Part shown: positions 5,890 through 10,163 of the stretch, piece after piece
Numbering within the stretch: the first letter of the stretch is position 1
Layout: the number at the start of each line of letters is the position of its first letter
Assembly (NCBI GenBank): GCA_015232865.1
Contig: JADFYU010000071.1
Span: 1 to 10,163, forward strand
Direction: 5' to 3'
Source of the DNA: Magnetococcales bacterium
GTDB taxonomy: Bacteria > Pseudomonadota > Magnetococcia > Magnetococcales > UBA8363
DNA length: 10,163 bases
Position numbers and translations under genes: made by a program
The notes under the pieces: generated by a model
The model's database searches: none
What the model saw: only the letters and a program-made list of their open reading frames with translations
What the model was told of the DNA's origin: nothing

Positions 5890-6061
5890 GCTTCGAAACC
5901 CCTATCTAAGCGGACACCGCACCCGACAGACCAGCGGTATATTTGTGCCCAATTTCTGGCATGGCTCTTTCATCCCATGGTTGTGGCCGGGTGTCTCATG
6001 GTCCATGCAATACCCCTTGGGGAAAGTCCATGGGGCCGTCTCTTAGATGCGGTTTCGAAGC
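5890..6061. repeat. long inverted repeat between the broken terminase gene and the next gene
   Basis: The left arm 5890-5910 (GCTTCGAAACC, three bases, ATCTAAG) is the reverse complement of the right arm 6042-6061 (CTTAGAT, GC, GGTTTCGAAGC), with 11 and 7 paired bases separated by a small mismatch. The 131-bp interior has further pairable words (GACACC near 5913-5918 with GGTGTC near 5991-5997; CCCC-TT-GGGG near 6013-6022). The gap 5833-6112 holds no convincing gene. It could be a structured RNA, a recombination site or a regulator-binding region. Confidence 0.6.
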
Positions 6062-6112
6062 ACCCGGCTTCATAAACCGTCCCTTCGAAAGGACAATCTA
6101 AGGAGACTCACC

Positions 6113-6454
6113 ATGCAGACTATTTCCAACAGCAGTACCCGTACCTCAGCCGCAACCCCCAGCCGCCAGGAAAGAATGCTGGACAGCGCAATCTATTTCC
6201 TGACCCAGAGCAACCGCCATCTGAAAAAGGCTCGGTTTCATTCATCCAGGCATATTACAGACGCTGATACCCGTAACCGGGTACGGTTGGCTTCCGATCA
6301 TTTGGAAAACGCCATGACGGCCCTTGCTGTGGCCTTGGCGGGTCGGGAGGTGAATGGAGTTCGGGTCGATCCATGCCCGGTACCCAAAAAGAAAGCCCTT
6401 TCCGGGCTGTCTGGATTGTTGGCCCTGGATGATACACGACAGCGGGCCGCATAG
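6113..6454 (+). CDS. hypothetical protein, last gene before the terminator (113 aa)
   Basis: ATG 6113 follows CTAAGGAGACTCACC, a textbook ribosome site; an in-frame ATG at 6047 has none. The product begins MQTISNSSTRTSAATPSRQE, a Ser/Thr-rich and likely disordered head. Helical stretches follow (ERMLDSAIYFLTQSNRHLKK, about 21-40, and RVRLASDHLENAMTALAVAL, about 58-77), then a basic Pro/Lys segment (CPVPKKKALSGLSGLLAL). The overall charge is positive. No family recognised. It stands apart from the upstream operon, behind the long inverted repeat, and a strong terminator follows 25 bases after its stop, so it may be its own transcription unit. Confidence 0.72.
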   Translation: MQTISNSSTRTSAATPSRQERMLDSAIYFLTQSNRHLKKARFHSSRHITDADTRNRVRLASDHLENAMTALAVALAGREVNGVRVDPCPVPKKKALSGLSGLLALDDTRQRAA

Positions 6455-6479
6455 GGGAGGATCAAAACTGGAACAACCC

Positions 6480-6514
6480 GGGGGGTGGTATTTCAAATGC
6501 GACCCCCCTTTTTT
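6480..6514 (+). terminator. rho-independent terminator ending the rightward element genes
   Basis: GGGGGGT (6480-6486) pairs perfectly with ACCCCCC (6502-6508) across a 15-base loop and is followed directly by six T (6509-6514). It closes the rightward transcription unit before the leftward genes begin. Confidence 0.85.
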
Positions 6515-6616
6515 ATGATGACAGGCAGTATATTTCAAAGAGGGAGAGTGAAAAATGTAGTCATGGCCGAGTGTTGCAAAACCCTGTACGTGACCAAGCT
6601 CATGCTTGTGAATTTA

Positions 6617-6967
6617 CTATTGAGGGAAATCCCTTATTTTTTTGAAAATCACATTCACGGGTCCAAAATCAGTTTGAAGTAAGACTGGTTTCTCCTGGCC
6701 TAAATCCCGTGGAATAGATGTGACAATCGGGATTGTGTAGTCTTCATGTCTTGGAGGCACACCCATGACTAATGCGATTCCGGCAGGCACAGTCAGTGTT
6801 ACATTTAAATCAATCTCATGAGTGTTATCGTTAAGTGTATAATTTCCATCATATAACACGCCGCCAACATCGGCCCCAATAACCATGTTGGTATCCAATA
6901 TTATGACACCAAATCCATAATCTGAACTCCCGCGAAATTGAATGCTATAGAACCCTTCTTTGCTCAT
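6617..6967 (-). CDS. GrlR-family-like protein (116 aa)
   Basis: Starting at ATG 6967 (GGAAG about 8 bases upstream; an in-frame GTG at 6982 lacks a ribosome site), the product begins MSKEGFYSIQFRGSSDYGFG, then VIILDTNMVIGADVGGVLYD and GNYTLNDNTHEIDLNVTL. This matches the layout of GrlR-like proteins: an N-terminal GFY.I.F, a G.G...L....V.G.D.G beta hairpin and a GNY strand, together a small lipocalin-like beta barrel. GrlR itself is the negative regulator of the LEE type III secretion genes through GrlA, but the wider family occurs in unrelated genomes and its role there is unclear. The gene lies 94 bases downstream of the AbiJ-like gene on the same strand, so the two may be co-expressed. Lower GC than the rightward operon suggests separate acquisition. 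Confidence 0.68.
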   Translation of the reverse strand: MSKEGFYSIQFRGSSDYGFGVIILDTNMVIGADVGGVLYDGNYTLNDNTHEIDLNVTLTVPAGIALVMGVPPRHEDYTIPIVTSIPRDLGQEKPVLLQTDFGPVNVIFKKIRDFPQ

Positions 6968-7061
6968 AATGATGACTTCCACAGGTTAGAGGTTTTGTCG
7001 TTTTTTCCTGAATGATCTTATATCATAACTTTTAGAATCGCGAAACAGTATGGAGAGACAT

Positions 7062-7895
7062 TCATTCTCGATTCCCATTCTTTGCCCTGACAAAATTTAC
7101 GAAAGCCGAGCATGCGACAATCATGAATTTTGCGTCATCAAACCCCACTTTGTCGGAGTCTATCAGAGCATGACGGATTCCACCTTCATCATTTGTGTAG
7201 CCATAGAGGTTGCTGAAAGCTGTTTTGAGGGCAGGGTGTAAAACAATCTCTTTCTCAAGCTTGTTCAGCAGTTTTCCAAGGGTGCTGTTTTCAATATTGA
7301 GGGTGATAGCCGCAAGGCTTTCAACAGCAGATATGGACTCTTTTATGGAATTTCGATAGTCAGGAGTTTTTCGGTCGGAGAGCAGTTCAAGGGATCGTCT
7401 CAAATGGTCGGCTACGGGATCTGAAGTTTTCCCTATGGCCTGTTCAATCTCATCAATCTCTATTTGTTCGGTTACGCGGGTGATTACGCCGTCCACAAAA
7501 CGGTAGGCGGACATTTCGTTTTCCAGAAGGTGATTGCATCCTGTGATAAATCTTTCTCTAAAGCTGTATCTTGGATAGCTATTAGCAACAAACTCTACAA
7601 AGCCATACACTTCAAACCATTTATAGTTGAAAAAATTATTTCTGATCGTTTTGAGAGCTTTTGGCTTGTTGTTGGGCAGAGTGTCTAACGGGACTTTGTA
7701 GTGCAATATCCAGAGTTTATTACATAATTCTGCTAATTTCTGATTCCCATGCTCTGAAAGATGATAGCCAGAGGCATTATTCCAACAATGAATTTGGAGG
7801 AGGTTCCATAAACCATTCCGAAGAGCATCATCCATGGAATCAATCTATATTGAGTCTCTGACGGATTTGTACCCATACCTTTCGGAAAACTTCAT
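7062..7895 (-). pseudogene. AbiJ_NTD4-type abortive-infection protein with TAG at codon 17
   Basis: From ATG 7895 (after GGGGGAT, a good ribosome site) the frame reads MKFSERYGYKSVRDSI, then TAG at 7847-7845, then IDSMDDALRNGLWNLL and on to TAA 7062. The MKFSERYGY...MDDALRNGLWN start is the hallmark of the AbiJ N-terminal domain 4 family. Glutamine is expected at the stop (CAG to TAG). The C-terminal half (about 175-277) has SIKESISAVESLAAI, LGKLLNKLEK and GGIRHALID, resembling the C-terminal domain shared by AbiJ-like proteins. AbiJ proteins are phage-resistance genes of the abortive-infection type. Restart at ATG 7835 would lose the first 20 residues and has no ribosome site, so the gene is probably inactive unless the stop is a reading error or suppressed. 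Other than this stop the frame is clean, so damage looks recent. Confidence 0.8.
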
Positions 7896-7939
7896 TTTAT
7901 CCCCCTTAAATGAATCCTACAGTTTGAAACCAATCCTAC

Positions 7940-7959
7940 TGGGTACTATGTGGGTACTA
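7940..7959 (+). repeat. tandem 9-bp direct repeat beside tRNA-Val, possible integrase arm sites
   Basis: TGGGTACTA occurs at 7940-7948 and 7951-7959, two bases apart (11-bp period, about one helical turn). It lies just past the terminator of tRNA-Val on its 3' side. Short direct repeats of this kind are common as arm-type sites of tyrosine integrases near tRNA attachment sites; that role is inferred. Confidence 0.5.
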
Positions 7960-7964
7960 GAACC

Positions 7965-8002
7965 AAAAACGGCTCCCAAGGAGCAAGCCAAGGAAGCCGT
8001 TT
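7965..8002 (-). terminator. rho-independent terminator after tRNA-Val
   Basis: On the minus strand AAACGGCTTCC (8002-7992) pairs with GGGAGCCGTTT (7977-7967) as an 11-bp stem with one G-U pair, and two more T follow. It lies 28 bases beyond the tRNA-Val 3' end and would end the ybjN/tRNA-Val transcript. Confidence 0.7.
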
Positions 8003-8030
8003 AAATATTCAATTTCATTCTAAAAAAGAA

Positions 8031-8105
8031 TGGTGGGCGGTACAAGGATTGAACTTGTGACCCCTACCGTGTCAGGGTAGTGCTCTCCCGCTGAGCTAAC
8101 CGCCC
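8031..8105 (-). tRNA. tRNA-Val (anticodon GAC)
   Basis: The minus strand reads GGGCGGT at the 5' end, pairing with ACCGCCC, then A and an encoded CCA. The D arm is GCTCAGCGGGAGAGC, the anticodon arm CTACC-CTGACAC-GGTAG carries GAC, and the T arm contains GTTCAATCC. All stems pair. It lies 67 bases downstream of ybjN on the same strand, so the two are probably co-transcribed. Its 3' end faces the mobile-element side, the usual target of tyrosine integrases. Confidence 0.96.
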
Positions 8106-8172
8106 GTTGATCAGCAGCCCGAAAACTAGCTCTCTTTTTATCCTGGGTCAAGGAGAAACTTCAGTTGCTCTT

Positions 8173-8685
8173 TTATGCTTCCCCTTCTGTTTCGACAATC
8201 GCTGCGGCAATAGCCTCTTCTGGAGTTTTTCCGCCCCATACTACCCACTGGAGAGCTGGGAAGAAGCGTTCTGTCTCTTCGTGGATGGAGGTCATGATAT
8301 CGTTAAGTTGCTCTTCATGGAGTGTGGTGCCCCGGAGGGGTAGGACAACTCGGAAGACAGGAACTTGCTCTTCGGTCCAGACTTCAAAGTGTCCCAGCCA
8401 GACCCGTTCGTTGATCAGAGTGATGGTTTGGGCCACTGACATGCGGTGTCTGGTGGGGATTTTAATGCTCATGTAGGTGTTGAGTTGCAAAAAACCGGTC
8501 TCACTGTGAAAAGCGACCCAGAGACGTTGACTACCCCACTGTCCAGGAATTTCAGCCCACAGTTCATTTTCGTTGGAGCGGTCTGCGCTCCAATCCTGCT
8601 CGATAGCATACTCCTCAATCAAACCAATGGGATTATACTGCATCAAGTTTGAAATAGGCTCTACATTGCCATAAGGTTGGCTCAT
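8173..8685 (-). CDS. ybjN: YbjN domain-containing protein
   Basis: The start is ATG 8685, preceded by GAGGAAAACC; a 12-residue upstream extension in the same frame is less likely. The 170-residue product reads as a YbjN-domain protein of the alphaproteobacterial kind: GQWGSQRLWVAFHSETGFLQ (48-67), LNTYMSIKIP (68-77), then LINERVWLGHFEVW (90-103), FRVVLPLRG (111-119), ERFFPALQWVVWGG (139-152) and KTPEEAIAAAIVETEGEA at the end. In E. coli YbjN is linked to stress response and motility; the fold resembles type III secretion chaperones and the biochemical role is not settled. Cytoplasmic, no signal peptide. It is transcribed away from the XRE-cupin gene and towards tRNA-Val. This is likely a chromosomal gene and marks host sequence right of the element. 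Confidence 0.85.
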   Translation of the reverse strand: MSQPYGNVEPISNLMQYNPIGLIEEYAIEQDWSADRSNENELWAEIPGQWGSQRLWVAFHSETGFLQLNTYMSIKIPTRHRMSVAQTITLINERVWLGHFEVWTEEQVPVFRVVLPLRGTTLHEEQLNDIMTSIHEETERFFPALQWVVWGGKTPEEAIAAAIVETEGEA

Positions 8686-8926
8686 GGTTTTCCTCGTTTT
8701 CTGGCTTGTTTTGTTGGTCACCTTCGACTGGAGCAGCGATTATCACCCAGGAAGCATGACACAGCAAGTCCTCTTGTTTCCAGAGGTTGAGTTCCAGGTT
8801 GTCTATGAAAAAAAAGTGAGAATAAACAGGGGAAAAAGTGATAATAAAACAGATGAACTCTTGAAGATTTACTGGAGAGAGGATAGTTTTTGCAGATGAG
8901 CTTTTTTAATCTCAAGGCCCTTACGC

Positions 8927-9589
8927 ATGCCTGTTATCCTGTATTTCGGATGGTGGCTTCTTGCCGATTGTCTTTATAATGAAAATAACACTGCGGAAAA
9001 TAAGAGATTGATTACCAATTTGGTTGGGACAAAAATTCGGTCTGTACGATCCTGGAAAAAATTAACCCAGAAACAGCTTGCCGATCTTGCAGGTATTCCT
9101 CGGGCAACACTGGCCACGGTCGAAAGAGATGATGCCAATCCGAGTCTGGCTGTTGTTTTTAAAATAGCCAATGCGCTGGGGATGACCATCGACCAGTTGG
9201 TGGAATCTTCCCAGCGAAAGATCAAACATATTCCCGCCGCAACCATGCCTCGAGTTCAATCGGGTGATGAGGCCTATCGAGCGGTAACGGTGACGCCGGG
9301 AGGGGCCTTTCATTTTGTCCAGTTGATCTTTGAGTTGGATGCAGGTGGTGTTTTTGAAGGAAAGCCCCATCCGCCGGGTAGTGAAGAGTATCTTTATGTT
9401 AGTCACGGCGAGGTAACGCTCTCTTTAGCGGGAGAGGAAAGCAAATTAAAACAAGGTGATGCAGCCTGTTTCCACGGAAACATAAGGCATACTTATCGTA
9501 ATCCTGGCAGCAAGATTGCCATCGGGGTGGTCTCTATTTTGACTGGGACCGGAAAAGAAAATTCAGACACGATGAAGGAAAACTCTTGA
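8927..9589 (+). CDS. XRE-family transcriptional regulator with C-terminal cupin domain
   Basis: The helix-turn-helix spans about residues 34-92 (GTKIRSVRSWKKLTQKQLAD, IPRATLATVERDDANPSLAV and IANALGMTIDQLV). The cupin is at about 125-206, with H148, E153/E154 and G161 in motif 1 (KPHPPGSEEYLYVSHGEVTL) and G177, H183, H188, N192 in motif 2 (GDAACFHGNIRHTYRNPG). Such proteins usually bind a small metabolite in the cupin and repress metabolic or transport genes; the ligand is not predictable. The start is uncertain: ATG 8927 has no clear ribosome site and gives an odd hydrophobic head (MPVILYFGWWLLADCLY); an in-frame TTG near 9008 would begin close to the domain. The gene is divergent from ybjN across about 240 bases, where both promoters must lie; I see no other gene there. 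Confidence 0.88.
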   Translation: MPVILYFGWWLLADCLYNENNTAENKRLITNLVGTKIRSVRSWKKLTQKQLADLAGIPRATLATVERDDANPSLAVVFKIANALGMTIDQLVESSQRKIKHIPAATMPRVQSGDEAYRAVTVTPGGAFHFVQLIFELDAGGVFEGKPHPPGSEEYLYVSHGEVTLSLAGEESKLKQGDAACFHGNIRHTYRNPGSKIAIGVVSILTGTGKENSDTMKENS

Positions 9590-9612
9590 CTTATTGTCCA
9601 GTAATGTATATC
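9586..9612 (+). promoter_or_regulatory. possible promoter of the tRNA-Tyr-Gly-Thr cluster
   Basis: TTGACT (9586-9591) and TATATC (9607-9612) resemble -35 and -10 boxes with a short 15-base spacer, ending 21 bases before tRNA-Tyr. The -35 box overlaps the stop codon of the XRE-cupin gene. Confidence 0.35.
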
Positions 9613-9633
9613 CCTTCTTGGCTCTGACATCGG

Positions 9634-9718
<85 letters not shown>

Positions 9719-9762
9719 TTTTAAGGTATAATCCGATGGGCAGAGATGACGCAAAAAGTAGG

Positions 9763-9836
9763 GCGGGTATAGTTCAACGGTAGAACGTCAGCCTTCCAAG
9801 CTGAACATGGGGGTTCGATTCCCCCTACCCGCTCCA
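9763..9836 (+). tRNA. tRNA-Gly (anticodon TCC)
   Basis: Acceptor GCGGGTA pairs with TACCCGC, then T and an encoded CCA. The anticodon arm TCAGC-CTTCCAA-GCTGA carries TCC at 9795-9797, and the T arm is GGGGGTTCGATTCCCCC. It is 44 bases after tRNA-Tyr and probably on the same transcript. Confidence 0.96.
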
Positions 9837-9874
9837 GGTTTTTTGTAGTAGAAGATAAGGCTGGATTTTTATCA

Positions 9875-9949
<75 letters not shown>

Positions 9950-9989
9950 TTTTTTCATGGATCCGCCAAGAAAATTGTCATTATAACAA

Positions 9990-10014
9990 ACACTCGTTCT
10001 AGAGTGTCATTTTT
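9990..10014 (+). terminator. weak terminator or attenuator between tRNA-Thr and tuf
   Basis: ACACTC (9990-9995) pairs with GAGTGT (10002-10007) across a 6-base loop, with five T at 10010-10014. It would partly separate tRNA from tuf expression. Confidence 0.4.
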
Positions 10015-10056
10015 GCCACCGCATATAGCGCCTGCTTCTCTTGGGAGTAAATAGGA

Positions 10057-10163
10057 ATGTCCAAAGAAAAATTTGATCGCTCTAAACCGCATGGCCCGGG
10101 CAGTCAACATGGGCATAGTGACGGCTCTCGGTTTGATACTCAACATGGGCTGTTGAGATGGTA
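10057..10163 (+). pseudogene. tuf: tuf (EF-Tu) 5' fragment, sequence diverges after codon 12
   Basis: ATG 10057 lies after a GGGAG ribosome site, directly behind the Tyr-Gly-Thr tRNAs, exactly where tufB belongs. The first 12 codons read MSKEKFDRSKPH, the usual EF-Tu start. EF-Tu should continue VN-GTIGHVDHGKTT with the GTP-binding P loop, but from 10093 the frame reads GPGSQHGHSDGSRFDTQHGL instead, and I cannot recover the EF-Tu sequence in the other two frames. The frame stays open to the window edge. Something has replaced the rest of the gene at this point: an insertion, a rearrangement or an assembly join. Two tuf copies are common in proteobacteria, so loss of one could be tolerated. 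Beyond codon 12 the sequence is unidentified and holds two copies of TCAACATGGGC (10104 and 10140). Confidence 0.6.

Noticed and set aside
5836..6075. 79-residue plus-strand frame across the long inverted repeat
   Set aside because: It has a TTG start with no ribosome site, and its codons follow the inverted repeat, not a protein pattern.
7845..7847. TAG read as pyrrolysine or suppressed
   Set aside because: AbiJ relatives have glutamine here, one base away from TAG, so a simple mutation is the easier reading.
9955..10146. 63-residue minus-strand frame over the tuf start
   Set aside because: It is antisense to the EF-Tu start and has no ribosome site or family pattern.
10104..10150. Start of a CRISPR array
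   Set aside because: Only two 11-base copies are present, and a CRISPR repeat would be longer and better conserved.

Overview
The window is bacterial, almost certainly from a proteobacterium. The right end carries the tRNA-Tyr(GTA), tRNA-Gly(TCC), tRNA-Thr(GGT), EF-Tu order of the E. coli tyrU-glyT-thrT-tufB locus, and the YbjN-family protein looks most like alphaproteobacterial versions. The species cannot be fixed from the sequence.

Layout. (1) 1-295 is the end of an IS66-family insertion sequence: the start of its TnpA-type accessory gene on the minus strand and a terminal repeat at 295. (2) 296-6514 is a rightward mobile-element segment. It starts with the 3' part of an AlpA/excisionase-type helix-turn-helix gene that the IS has cut. 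Next come a small ORF, a CHC2/Toprim primase and a RepA-like AAA helicase with overlapping ends. A dense cluster of repeats and hairpins follows (2818-3047, a good replication-origin candidate), lying inside or in front of a gene for a small Zn-finger protein. Two unrecognised small genes come next, then a lambda-cos-like sequence directly upstream of a Nu1-type small terminase, an unrecognised gene, a second small-terminase-like gene broken by a TGA, a long inverted repeat, one more small gene and a strong terminator. (3) 6617-7895 holds two leftward genes of lower GC: a GrlR-like protein and an AbiJ-type (AbiJ_NTD4) abortive-infection protein whose proper reading frame has a TAG at codon 17. 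(4) 7940-10163 looks chromosomal: tRNA-Val(GAC) with a terminator, ybjN, an XRE-cupin regulator, the three-tRNA cluster, and a tuf start that stops matching EF-Tu after codon 12.

Interpretation. An AlpA-like regulator, its own primase-helicase, an origin-like repeat cluster, a cos-like site and small terminase(s), with no large terminase, portal, capsid or tail gene in view, fit the plan of a phage satellite (P4/PICI-like) that replicates itself and diverts a helper phage's packaging. AbiJ and GrlR could be its defence cargo, and the 3' end of tRNA-Val, flanked by 9-bp direct repeats, could be its attachment site. A deleted ordinary prophage is the main alternative. No integrase is in the window. 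The element looks decayed: the regulator is cut by an IS and two other genes have in-frame stops.
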